Below are positions 1-5,243 of a DNA stretch of 11,778 nucleotides, one piece after another. Position numbers and translations under genes: made by a program. Source of the stretch: an uncultured Clostridia bacterium (GTDB lineage Bacteria > Bacillota > Clostridia > Oscillospirales > Acutalibacteraceae); the NCBI GenBank assembly GCA_937875885.1, contig CALEIO010000066.1, forward strand, positions 1-11,778. Reading direction: 5' to 3'. Below the pieces are notes generated by a model. That model saw only the letters and a list, made by a program, of their open reading frames with translations. It was not told the DNA's origin and did not search any database. Numbering within the stretch: the stretch's first letter is position 1; the number at the start of each line of letters is the position of its first letter.

Positions 1-105
1 GAGACCGAGCACTATTTCTCGGAGTTCTTCTCCTCGCGCGTTGGCATATCGGCTCTGAAATTCCGCCGACGGCTGATCCCCACCCACCGCGACTCAATAA
101 TGTAA
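1..105 (+). CDS. 3' end of an unidentified GC-rich gene, possibly an AraC-type regulator
   Basis: An open frame enters from the left edge and ends at TAA (103-105), giving 34 residues. The segment with HYFSEFF, then RVGIS, then LKFRRRL resembles the end of the second helix-turn-helix of AraC-family regulators (pattern YFSxxF...GxSPxxYRxRL), but the usual proline is replaced by alanine and the match is short. Codon choice (CGC, TCG, CGG) is clearly more GC-rich than in the neighbours: I count 57 G or C in the first 100 bases. It may therefore have a different origin from the genes that follow. The identification is tentative; that the frame is coding at all is inferred from its openness and the motif resemblance. 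Confidence 0.35.
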   Translation, partial: ETEHYFSEFFSSRVGISALKFRRRLIPTHRDSIM

Positions 106-121
106 AAATCCCCGAAACCCC

Positions 122-150
122 TTTACAAACTCCGAAAAATGTGGTAAAAT
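122..150 (+). promoter_or_regulatory. Sigma-A promoter of the small hypothetical gene
   Basis: A -35 box TTTACA (122-127) and a -10 box TAAAAT (145-150) are separated by 17 bases, and a TG one base before the -10 makes it an extended -10. Transcription should start near 157, leaving a leader of only about 19 bases before the start at 176. The -10 block (141-154) is almost identical to that of the resolvase promoter (612-625). Confidence 0.7.
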
Positions 151-175
151 AGTAAAATAAATTTAATGATGGCAG

Positions 176-430
176 TTGCAAATTGTAAAAATTGCAAAAG
201 GTAAATGGAATGTTAATATCAAAGAAAGCTATGGTTCTTGGAGTGGAACATTTTGGTTCCAAGAGGATGGAAGAATTAAGGATGACTATGGCTATGTGAA
301 TGAGCGAACTTGGTCAATAGAGGGAGATACACTTGTTATTGACGGAGAAGAGAATTGCGAAGTGAGAAAAGTTGCTGATGATATTTATCTTTTAGTTAGT
401 AACGGCGAACCTTATATGCTGATGCAGTAA
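176..430 (+). CDS. Small hypothetical protein, predicted beta-rich (84 aa)
   Basis: I do not recognise this as a named family. The 84-residue product is rich in aromatic residues and beta-strand-like alternation. It has a pattern resembling small lipocalin-like or stress domains: GKW near the start, GSWSGTF, a Gly-rich turn, then TWSIEGDTLVIDG. There is no signal peptide or membrane segment. The frame opens only at 170, so TTG (176) is the only usual start codon, and no convincing Shine-Dalgarno sequence precedes it. Two ATG codons at 166 and 169 lie in another frame and give only a 12-13 codon peptide ending at 204. A dedicated promoter and a perfect terminator bracket the frame, which supports a real monocistronic gene. 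It sits in the accessory region upstream of the recombinase. The start codon is uncertain. Confidence 0.6.
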   Translation: MQIVKIAKGKWNVNIKESYGSWSGTFWFQEDGRIKDDYGYVNERTWSIEGDTLVIDGEENCEVRKVADDIYLLVSNGEPYMLMQ

Positions 431-446
431 TTCATAATTTGAATAT

Positions 447-475
447 AGAGCGGGCAGAGTCCCGCTCTTTTCTTT
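447..475 (+). terminator. Rho-independent terminator after the small hypothetical gene
   Basis: The 8-bp stem AGAGCGGG (447-454) pairs with CCCGCTCT (461-468) around a 6-base loop and runs into a T-rich tract (468-475). It begins 17 bases after the stop codon. It isolates the small gene from the recombinase unit. Confidence 0.85.
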
Positions 476-495
476 TGCCTTTTGGTGTTTCATTA

Positions 496-576
496 GGGTA
501 TACCCCTATGACAAAGAGAATCGAATTGATTTTATATGTCATATAAATTATATCATAATCTTTGAAATATTTCAAA
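496..576. promoter_or_regulatory. Palindrome cluster upstream of the recombinase (possible res site or operator)
   Basis: The non-coding stretch 476-592 is AT-rich and holds several dyads: GGGTATACCC (496-505, perfect), TTTATATG-T-CATATAAA (531-547, perfect 8+1+8), an overlapping ATATAA-A-TTATAT (541-553), and TTTGAAATATTTCAAA (561-576, perfect 16 bp). They end 16 bases before the -35 box of the recombinase promoter. In resolvase systems the recombination site is often next to the gene and is made of several dyad subsites, so this is a candidate recombination site or an autoregulatory operator. AT-rich DNA produces some palindromes by chance, so function is inferred. Confidence 0.45.
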
Positions 577-592
577 ATATCTCATAACCCTA

Positions 593-621
593 TTGACATA
601 CTTTTGGAATTGTGGTACAAT
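593..621 (+). promoter_or_regulatory. Sigma-A promoter of the recombinase operon
   Basis: A perfect TTGACA (593-598) and TACAAT (616-621) are 17 bases apart, with an extended -10 TG at 613-614. This is close to consensus and should be strong unless repressed. The ribosome binding site AGAAAGG (634-640) precedes ATG 651. Confidence 0.85.
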
Positions 622-650
622 AGTATCGGATTAAGAAAGGTCGTGAAAAT

Positions 651-1211
651 ATGAGGGTAGGTTATGTAAGGTGTTCGACTATCGAACAGAACGAGGCGCG
701 TCAGCTTAAAATGATGACAGAGCAAAACGCAGAGAAGATTTTTACCGATAAGGCAAGCGGCAAGAACACAGACCGCCAAGAGTTCAAAGCGATGATGAGT
801 TTCGTCAGAGCGGGTGATATTGTTATTGTTGAGAGCATTTCAAGAATTGCACGAAATACCCGCGACTTGCTTTCTATCGTTTCAGAGCTTACGGAAAAGG
901 GTGTTGAGTTTGTAAGCCTTAAAGAGAATATCGACACCACAACACCGCAAGGTAGATTTATGCTTACAGTTTTCGGCGCACTTGCCGAGCTTGAAAGAGA
1001 AAACATTTTAGAGCGTCAGCGTGAAGGAATTGAGATTGCCAAGAGTGAGGGCAAATACAAAGGCAGAAAGCCTGTTGAGATCGACGAGGATAAATTCAAA
1101 TCTCTTTGTAAAAAGTGGCGCGCGGGCGAAATTACCGCAACCGCCGCTATGAAAGAGTTAGGACTAAAACCCAACACTTTCTACCGCAGAGTAAAAGAAA
1201 TGGGGCTGTAA
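651..1211 (+). CDS. Small serine recombinase, resolvase/invertase family
   Basis: This 186-residue protein has the length and architecture of Tn3-type resolvases and Hin/Gin-type invertases. An N-terminal catalytic domain (about 1-125) is followed by a short helix-turn-helix tail (about 150-186). YVRCS holds the likely catalytic Ser9, with Arg7 two residues before it. The second active-site cluster is SRIARNTRDL, with Arg65, Arg68 and Arg71; many relatives read DRLGRNTRDL, so the Asp before the first Arg is Ser here, a variant also seen in active family members. ERENILERQREGI is the long E-helix, and the GRKP segment starts the DNA-binding tail. Such enzymes cut and rejoin DNA through a phosphoserine link, resolving or inverting segments between short sites. 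It lacks the large C-terminal region of phage-type serine integrases, so it is probably not the enzyme that inserted the element into ssrA. It leads a two-gene unit with the next gene. Confidence 0.93.
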   Translation: MRVGYVRCSTIEQNEARQLKMMTEQNAEKIFTDKASGKNTDRQEFKAMMSFVRAGDIVIVESISRIARNTRDLLSIVSELTEKGVEFVSLKENIDTTTPQGRFMLTVFGALAELERENILERQREGIEIAKSEGKYKGRKPVEIDEDKFKSLCKKWRAGEITATAAMKELGLKPNTFYRRVKEMGL

Positions 1212-1217
1212 AGCCCC
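1202..1217 (+). other. GNRA-loop hairpin over the recombinase stop codon
   Basis: GGGGCT (1202-1207) pairs with AGCCCC (1212-1217) around a GTAA loop, a GNRA-type tetraloop. The loop contains the TAA stop codon. No T-tract follows, so it is unlikely to be a full terminator. It lies 8 bases before the ribosome binding site of the next gene and could affect mRNA stability or the ratio of the two products. Confidence 0.5.
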
Positions 1218-1237
1218 TATGAATTGGAGGTAGAATT

Positions 1238-1720
1238 ATGAATATTTTATCAGTTACAGCAGAACCAATTATGTGGTATGAAAATAGTGTTTTAATGACT
1301 TTTATAGGTGTAATCGTTGGTGCGGTAATCGGTTTTATGGGGTCTGTCATTCAAAGTAAGATTACCGCCAAGAATAATATAGAAGTCGTAAAAGCGCAAG
1401 GAGAAAACGAAATAAAACAACATAGATATATGGAGCAAGAAAAACTATATTCAGATATTATTGCATTCTTGCCACAATTTCTACTCTCAATCAATCGCAT
1501 AACTCGTAAAGAACACCTTTCTACGGAGAACAAGCTAATGCTTAATTCGTTTAATCATCGATTAAGAATATATTCGTCTAAAGCGTTATTCGATAAGTTT
1601 TATGAACTTATTGAATATATAATAACAGAGAATGATGATAAAAAATGTATGTCTCAAATAGATGAGTTTACAGACTTATTATTGGATGATTTGAATAAAA
1701 CAAAAGGGCTCGAAGAATAG
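1238..1720 (+). CDS. Small single-pass membrane protein of unknown function
   Basis: The 160-residue product starts at ATG 1238, preceded by GGAGG (1226-1230) at good spacing. One clear hydrophobic segment lies at about residues 18-38 (VLMTFIGVIVGAVIGFMGSV). A charged, probably helical stretch with KxxxE-type spacing (about 39-75) follows, then a helical C-terminal domain with many Leu, Ile and Asp/Glu residues. The N-terminal segment is too far in and too uncharged at its start to be a standard signal peptide, so it is more likely a membrane anchor with a cytoplasmic body. I do not recognise the family. It lies 26 bases after the recombinase and shares its promoter, so it is part of the accessory element's cargo. 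Confidence 0.75.
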   Translation: MNILSVTAEPIMWYENSVLMTFIGVIVGAVIGFMGSVIQSKITAKNNIEVVKAQGENEIKQHRYMEQEKLYSDIIAFLPQFLLSINRITRKEHLSTENKLMLNSFNHRLRIYSSKALFDKFYELIEYIITENDDKKCMSQIDEFTDLLLDDLNKTKGLEE

Positions 1721-1732
1721 CCCTTGACTTTA
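1704..1732. terminator. Weak terminator-like hairpin at the end of the membrane-protein gene
   Basis: AAGGGCT (1704-1710) pairs perfectly with AGCCCTT (1719-1725) around an 8-base loop, and the stem includes the TAG stop. On the + strand only a broken T-run follows (GACTTTACT). On the - strand the stem is followed by TTTTGTTTTATT, a better tract, although no - strand gene is seen nearby. Confidence 0.45.
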
Positions 1733-1838
1733 CTATACTTTTGATTCATAATTGATTACAACAAGCGCGCTGACTATGATACAAAATCAAGGTCAGTTGC
1801 GAATTTCTAAGGAATTATTTGGGTTTAATGAATACACA

Positions 1839-1861
1839 GATTGACGCCTAAGGCGGCAATC
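1839..1861. repeat. Imperfect inverted repeat beside the attachment site
   Basis: GATTG (1839-1843) pairs with CAATC (1857-1861) and CGCC (1845-1848) pairs with GGCG (1852-1855) around a TAA loop, with one A/G mismatch. It ends about 10 bases before the RNA fragment. It could be a recombinase- or accessory-factor-binding arm of the attachment site, or simply a stable hairpin. Confidence 0.4.
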
Positions 1862-1869
1862 AATGGCAT

Positions 1870-1907
1870 TCAAGAGGTCGTGGGTTCGATCCCCATCGTC
1901 TCCACCA
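1870..1907 (+). ncRNA. ssrA: 3' fragment of tmRNA (ssrA), probable attachment site
   Basis: The stretch contains a complete T-arm: stem GTGGG (1880-1884), loop TTCGATC (1885-1891) and stem CCCAT (1892-1896) with one G-T pair. It is followed by an acceptor 3' strand CGTCTCC (1897-1903), discriminator A (1904) and an encoded CCA (1905-1907). From memory, the last 30 or so bases closely resemble the 3' end of Firmicutes tmRNA (GGAC, then GTGGG-TTCGA, ending in CGTCTCCACCA). No matching 5' acceptor strand (GGAGACG or GGGGACG) is found upstream, and the preceding bases do not fold into an anticodon or D arm, so the gene is truncated. The normal transcription terminator follows directly. A tRNA with the same acceptor stem cannot be excluded. 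The exact left limit of identity is unknown. Confidence 0.75.
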
Positions 1908-1914
1908 CGAAGAA

Positions 1915-1958
1915 AGCCTTGAGGTAAGTTTTTGGTAACTTAACTCAAGGCTTTTTTT
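1915..1958 (+). terminator. Strong rho-independent terminator of ssrA
   Basis: A 16-bp stem (1915-1930 with 1937-1952, one G-T pair) closes a 6-base loop and is followed by seven T residues. It begins 8 bases after the CCA end of the RNA fragment. It is what the resident RNA gene would have used before the insertion, and it insulates the next gene from the element. Confidence 0.93.
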
Positions 1959-2063
1959 CTTTGGTTTTGACTTTTTAAGCTACAGTGGTTGCCCTGGTGG
2001 CAGAGCTGATTCTGACAATATAAGTGTATAACAAAACTGTAAATAGTGTAACAGCATATTGCC

Positions 2064-2093
2064 TTGAATTCGTCCTTTATCGGGTGATATAAT
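2064..2093 (+). promoter_or_regulatory. Sigma-A promoter of the pseudokinase gene
   Basis: TTGAAT (2064-2069) and a perfect TATAAT (2088-2093) are 18 bases apart, with an extended -10 TG at 2085-2086. Between the terminator and this promoter (1959-2063) I see no gene, only an AT-rich stretch with two loosely repeated AGTGTA(T)AACA segments near 2022 and 2044. Confidence 0.8.
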
Positions 2094-2144
2094 ATAATCA
2101 GTTAATTGTATAATTGCGACAATATCTAGACAGGAGATGATTTG

Positions 2145-3779
2145 ATGTCACTGTGTATAGGCTGTATGCATGAAATAGGCAGTGAGATAATTTGTCCCGA
2201 CTGCGGATTTAATAATTCTAAAACTCAGGTTTCACCTTATCTTCCTTACGGTGCAGTTCTTGATAAACGCTATGTTGTAGGAAAAAATCTTGAGATAAAT
2301 GGTGAAAGTTGCCTTTATATCGGTTTTGATCGTGAAACCGCCCGTACTGTACTTATCCGTGAGTTTCTGCCTGATGGCTACTATTTCCGTCTTGAAGGTA
2401 GCGTAAAGCTTTCTGTGGACTCTTCCAAAACAGAAACTTACGAAAAACTTATGTCTGAGTTTGAGCAGTACTTCAGCTTCCTTTCCACACTCAGAGATAT
2501 GTCTGCTATGAATGTTATCACAGATATCTTCAGAGCAAATAACACCTGTTATGTTGTAGAAGAGTATGAGGAGCTTATCTCCTTTGAGGAGTATGTTTCC
2601 AGAAATAACGGTCATCTTGACTGGGAAGTGGCACGTCCTTTGTTTATGCCCATTGTTTCTTTGCTTGAATCATTGCACAAGAATGGCTACGGACATTTTG
2701 CTGTGTCACCCTCAAACCTTTACATCACAACCTCCGGCAAGGCTCTTTTGCTTGGCTTTGCAACAATCAACGAGCGCAGAAGAGGTACACCTCTCAAGTC
2801 ACAGCTGTTTTCAGGTTGTGCTGCTCCTGAACAGTACGAGAAGAATTTCCCCATTGATAATATTACAGATATCTATGGCTTTACAGCTACTCTGTTCTAT
2901 GCGCTCACAGGTGCACTCCCTGCATCCGCAAAGGAACGTCTGAATGATGGTGCATTGCTGATGAGCACATCCACCGTGAAGAGATTACCTCCTCACGTTG
3001 TTTCTGCTCTTGCAAACGGACTTCAGGTTAAGCGTGAGGATCGTATCATCGATTTCGGCGATTTACGCTCACAGCTTTCAGTAGCACCTACGGTAAAGGC
3101 TATTCAGGATGAAATCAGCCGTACAGCAAGTATGGCAAACTCTGTAAAGCCTGAAAAGAAAAAGTACGGAATGTCTCCCATATCTGTAGGCATTATCGTA
3201 ACAGTTGTGGCTTCGCTTATTTTCCTTTGGATCGGAATTATCATTATCGATAAAACTGTATCTACAAGTGATCCGACAGATTCACAGCCTACAACACAGA
3301 TGCAGATTCCCACTGTTGCTCAGGATGTTGAGTGGACAGGCGAAACTCTTGCAAACTATGTTGGTAAAGAATTCAGCGAAGTTAACTCCGAGCTTGTAGC
3401 AAAAGGCATTACTGTGTATCAGTATGTTTATGCTGATGAAGATGACGGCTATTCCAATGAATACGCTAAAGGTGTAATTATGGAGCAGAGCTTCCCCGAG
3501 GGAACACCTCTGGACAGTGAGCGTGGCTTTGCAGTTTCTTTCAAAGTAAGCCGTGGCCCCAAATCTGCCACACTACCTGAAATCAAAGAAACTTCAATTG
3601 CTACAGCGGTTGCAAAACTTACCGATCTCGGCTTTGTAGTATATAAAGATGACGTTGTAGTGTATGACGAGAAAATTGCTAAAGATAAGGTAATTGGTTA
3701 TGCAGACTACGATGCTGGCGACAAGGTACCTCTTAATTCCGACATATACATTGTTGTTAGTTCCGGTCCCAAGCCCTAA
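2145..3779 (+). CDS. Zinc-ribbon, kinase-like, PASTA membrane protein; predicted pseudokinase
   Basis: The product is 544 residues from ATG 2145, chosen over the in-frame TTG at 2142 because AGGAG (2132-2136) is better spaced. Domains in order: an N-terminal zinc ribbon (Cys4, Cys7, Cys17, Cys20), a Hanks-type kinase fold (about 35-315), one membrane helix (about 346-368), and two extracellular PASTA repeats (about 399-475 and 476-544). Active Firmicutes PASTA kinases sense cell-wall fragments or lipid II and phosphorylate proteins of division and wall synthesis. Here the ATP-binding Lys is Arg72 (VLIREF), the HRD Asp is Ala186 (GHFAVSPSN) and the DFG Asp is Leu203 (LLLGFA). The catalytic-loop Asn191, the APE-like AAPEQY and the helix-F Asp242 remain. 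The fold is thus kept while catalysis is probably lost, suggesting a scaffold, receptor or allosteric partner. It is a single gene with its own promoter and terminator. Confidence 0.9.
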   Translation: MSLCIGCMHEIGSEIICPDCGFNNSKTQVSPYLPYGAVLDKRYVVGKNLEINGESCLYIGFDRETARTVLIREFLPDGYYFRLEGSVKLSVDSSKTETYEKLMSEFEQYFSFLSTLRDMSAMNVITDIFRANNTCYVVEEYEELISFEEYVSRNNGHLDWEVARPLFMPIVSLLESLHKNGYGHFAVSPSNLYITTSGKALLLGFATINERRRGTPLKSQLFSGCAAPEQYEKNFPIDNITDIYGFTATLFYALTGALPASAKERLNDGALLMSTSTVKRLPPHVVSALANGLQVKREDRIIDFGDLRSQLSVAPTVKAIQDEISRTASMANSVKPEKKKYGMSPISVGIIVTVVASLIFLWIGIIIIDKTVSTSDPTDSQPTTQMQIPTVAQDVEWTGETLANYVGKEFSEVNSELVAKGITVYQYVYADEDDGYSNEYAKGVIMEQSFPEGTPLDSERGFAVSFKVSRGPKSATLPEIKETSIATAVAKLTDLGFVVYKDDVVVYDEKIAKDKVIGYADYDAGDKVPLNSDIYIVVSSGPKP

Positions 3780-3789
3780 AATGTAAAAA

Positions 3790-3830
3790 AGAAGCACTTT
3801 TGAACATTGTTCTTAAGTGCTTCTGTTAGT
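3790..3830. terminator. Bidirectional terminator between convergent genes
   Basis: AGAAGCACTT (3790-3799) pairs with AAGTGCTTCT (3815-3824), and an inner GAAC/GTTC helix extends the hairpin. On the + strand TGTTAGTTTT follows. On the - strand a run of six T residues and then ACATTTT follows. It serves the pseudokinase gene and the convergent regulator, and the tract is stronger for the regulator. Confidence 0.8.
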
Positions 3831-3839
3831 TTTAATATC

Positions 3840-4544
3840 TTATTTATTGACGGGTTTATGTTTGGTTCTTATTTTACTTTCTGCATGCTGAATCAGATTC
3901 AATAATGAACTTGACTGTTCAGCGTATTCCTGCGATAATATCTCTGTAGAGTATTCTGTGCTCTTAAGTATATCAGCTGAATCTGTTTCACTTTCAGATG
4001 TTGCCGCATATTGGAATTTTGTTGCATATCTGCTCATATATGAGTCGCAGTAGCCCTGATATAAACCTTTGTTTACAGAGAACATTGTTTGTTGATTGTC
4101 TTTGTTGGCAGAGTATAGTGTGCGGAATACCTTGTATATAGCCAGCATCAGATAGTTTGAAACATCAGATGTCAGTTGCTTGTTCTTGTTTTTTGCAAGC
4201 ATATCAAAAACTATGGCCAGTGAGTTGCACATAATCTTTTTGTTGAGCATAGGCACAAGTGCTGCTCCTCTGAGGTTGTCGGGAATTTCACTTGAGTCGT
4301 CAGGGATATCTTCAAAGTTAAGTGTGGCACCTGAACGTTCAGGGCTTCTTCCCAGAAGAAAATCACAGGATACCTCGTAGTATTCAGCTACGCTTATAAC
4401 AAAATCGAGTGAGCATTGTCTTATGCCTTTTTCGTAGTGAGAGAGCAGAGCCTGAGAAATTCCCAGGTCAGCTGCAGCTTGTTTCTGGCTGAGCTTTTTC
4501 TCTTTTCTTAGCATAGTAATAATTCGCGGAAAATCTTTGTTCAT
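3840..4544 (-). CDS. XRE-family helix-turn-helix regulator with a long C-terminal domain
   Basis: The 234-residue protein begins with a classic XRE/Cro-C1 DNA-binding domain (about 6-65): LRKEKKLSQKQAAADLGIS, then QALLSHYEKG as the recognition region, and a terminal CDFLLGRS that is typical of this class. An acidic linker (FEDIPDDSSEIPD, about 77-89) leads to a mostly helical domain of about 140 residues that I do not recognise and that may mediate dimerisation or ligand sensing. An AGGTGG ribosome binding site precedes the start. It is divergent from the phosphatase operon, and its promoter overlaps two matching palindromes, so it probably represses itself and may control the operon. It is convergent with the pseudokinase gene, so the two do not share a transcript. 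Confidence 0.88.
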   Translation of the reverse strand: MNKDFPRIITMLRKEKKLSQKQAAADLGISQALLSHYEKGIRQCSLDFVISVAEYYEVSCDFLLGRSPERSGATLNFEDIPDDSSEIPDNLRGAALVPMLNKKIMCNSLAIVFDMLAKNKNKQLTSDVSNYLMLAIYKVFRTLYSANKDNQQTMFSVNKGLYQGYCDSYMSRYATKFQYAATSESETDSADILKSTEYSTEILSQEYAEQSSSLLNLIQHAESKIRTKHKPVNK

Positions 4545-4560
4545 TTCCTGACCACCTTTC

Positions 4561-4575
4561 TATACTGTTAGTATA
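4561..4575. promoter_or_regulatory. Operator-like palindrome 1 in the divergent promoter region
   Basis: TATACT-GTT-AGTATA is a perfect 6-3-6 inverted repeat. Its right arm is the -10 box of the regulator promoter on the - strand, so a protein bound here would block that promoter. With palindrome 2 it fits the consensus TWTACW-NNN-WGTAWA. The XRE protein encoded beside it is the likely ligand, by inference. Confidence 0.65.
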
Positions 4576-4598
4576 AAATATATTTTACATATTGTAAA
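4570..4598 (-). promoter_or_regulatory. Sigma-A promoter of the XRE regulator
   Basis: Reading the - strand, TTTACA (4598-4593) and TATACT (4575-4570) are 17 bases apart. This gives a start near 4562 and a short leader to the ATG at 4544. I find no equally convincing + strand promoter for the phosphatase operon in the same 72-bp gap; it must lie in or near this stretch. Confidence 0.75.
4584..4598. promoter_or_regulatory. Operator-like palindrome 2 in the divergent promoter region
   Basis: TTTACA-TAT-TGTAAA is a second perfect 6-3-6 inverted repeat of the same consensus, centred 23 bp (about two helical turns) from palindrome 1. It covers the -35 box of the regulator promoter and lies 18 bases upstream of the phosphatase start codon. 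Confidence 0.65.
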
Positions 4599-4616
4599 TA
4601 GAAAACGGAGAACATT

Positions 4617-5243
4617 ATGAAATCATATTACATTCATTTTATCAGACACGGTGCTATAGATGAAACCAAGCAGGGTGCATATATCGGTGTTACTGATGCC
4701 CCTCTTTCCGAAGATGGTATTGCAGAGCTGAAAAAGCTGGATAATACCTGCAAGTATCCCTATGCACCTGTAATTTTCACAGGCCCTCTTAAAAGATGTA
4801 CACAGACCTGTGAGGTTTTGTATCCTCACGTTAAGCCCATTGTTGTTGATGAGCTTACAGAAATGAATTTCGGCAAGTGGGAAGGTAAGACTGCAGAAGA
4901 GCTTCGTGGTGACCCTCTGTTTGAAAGTTGGCTTGCAGGCGAGAATGGTACAACTCCTCCCGGTGGCGAAAGCAACGATGATTTCACCCGCAGAATCTGC
5001 CTGATGTTTCAGGATATTGTTGAGGGACTTATCAAGACAGGTAACACAGATTGTGCAATCATAACTCACGGTGGAATCATTATGACATTGCTTGCAATTT
5101 ACGGATTTCCTCAGGCAAAACCTTTTGATTGGGCATGCGATAACGGCTATGGTTTCTCTATGCGCATAACTCCTATGCTCTGGCAGAGAGATAAGGTTGC
5201 AGAGGTATATAAACTTATCCCCGAAGAAAGGGAAGATGATTAA
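4617..5243 (+). CDS. Histidine phosphatase (phosphoglycerate mutase-like)
   Basis: The 208-residue protein has the standard histidine-phosphatase core. FIRHG holds Arg10 and the phosphorylated His11. GPLKRCTQT holds Arg60, EMNFGKWEG supplies Glu82 as the likely proton donor, and THGGII holds His151. This branch includes alpha-ribazole phosphatase (CobC), broad-specificity phosphatases and cofactor-dependent phosphoglycerate mutases. The length and the YIGVTDAPLSEDG segment fit the CobC-like and broad-specificity phosphatases better than glycolytic mutase, and no cobalamin genes are nearby, so the substrate is open. ATG 4617 follows GGAG at 4607-4610. Its stop TAATG overlaps the next start, showing translational coupling with the PHP phosphoesterase. 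It is probably regulated through the divergent palindromes. Confidence 0.9.
   Translation: MKSYYIHFIRHGAIDETKQGAYIGVTDAPLSEDGIAELKKLDNTCKYPYAPVIFTGPLKRCTQTCEVLYPHVKPIVVDELTEMNFGKWEGKTAEELRGDPLFESWLAGENGTTPPGGESNDDFTRRICLMFQDIVEGLIKTGNTDCAIITHGGIIMTLLAIYGFPQAKPFDWACDNGYGFSMRITPMLWQRDKVAEVYKLIPEEREDD

Larger units (their letters stand above)
1..1907. mobile_element. Right part of a putative integrated element ending at the ssrA 3' end
   Basis: Everything left of the duplicated RNA-gene end is accessory in character: a recombinase, two genes of unknown function and a GC-rich gene tail. The right boundary falls within the RNA fragment (about 1870-1907). Elements that insert into the 3' end of tRNA or tmRNA genes rebuild an intact gene on one side and leave a 3' fragment on the other, as seen here. 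The left end and the insertion enzyme are not in the window, so the extent and type (prophage remnant, island or conjugative element) are unknown. The non-coding stretch 1721-1870 contains no gene that I can see. Confidence 0.5.

Noticed and set aside
496..576. CRISPR-like repeats
   Set aside because: The elements are different palindromes without a common repeat or regular spacers.
651..1211. The serine recombinase as the integrase that inserted the element into the RNA gene
   Set aside because: It is a small resolvase/invertase-type protein without the large C-terminal region of serine integrases, and RNA-gene 3' ends are normally targeted by tyrosine recombinases.
1839..1907. A complete tRNA gene ending at 1907
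   Set aside because: The T-arm and acceptor 3' strand are good, but bases 1858-1874 do not form an anticodon stem and no complementary 5' acceptor strand exists upstream.
1959..2063. Additional promoter or small RNA between the ssrA terminator and the pseudokinase promoter
   Set aside because: TTGACT near 1966 and CTGACA near 2011 have no partner -10 at proper spacing, and no terminator-like hairpin follows.
2145..3779. Active serine/threonine protein kinase
   Set aside because: The ATP-binding Lys, the HRD Asp and the DFG Asp are all replaced.
4623..5069. Long - strand open frame antisense to the histidine phosphatase gene
   Set aside because: It lies wholly inside a well-supported gene, has no recognisable domain, and is explained by codon bias of the sense strand.
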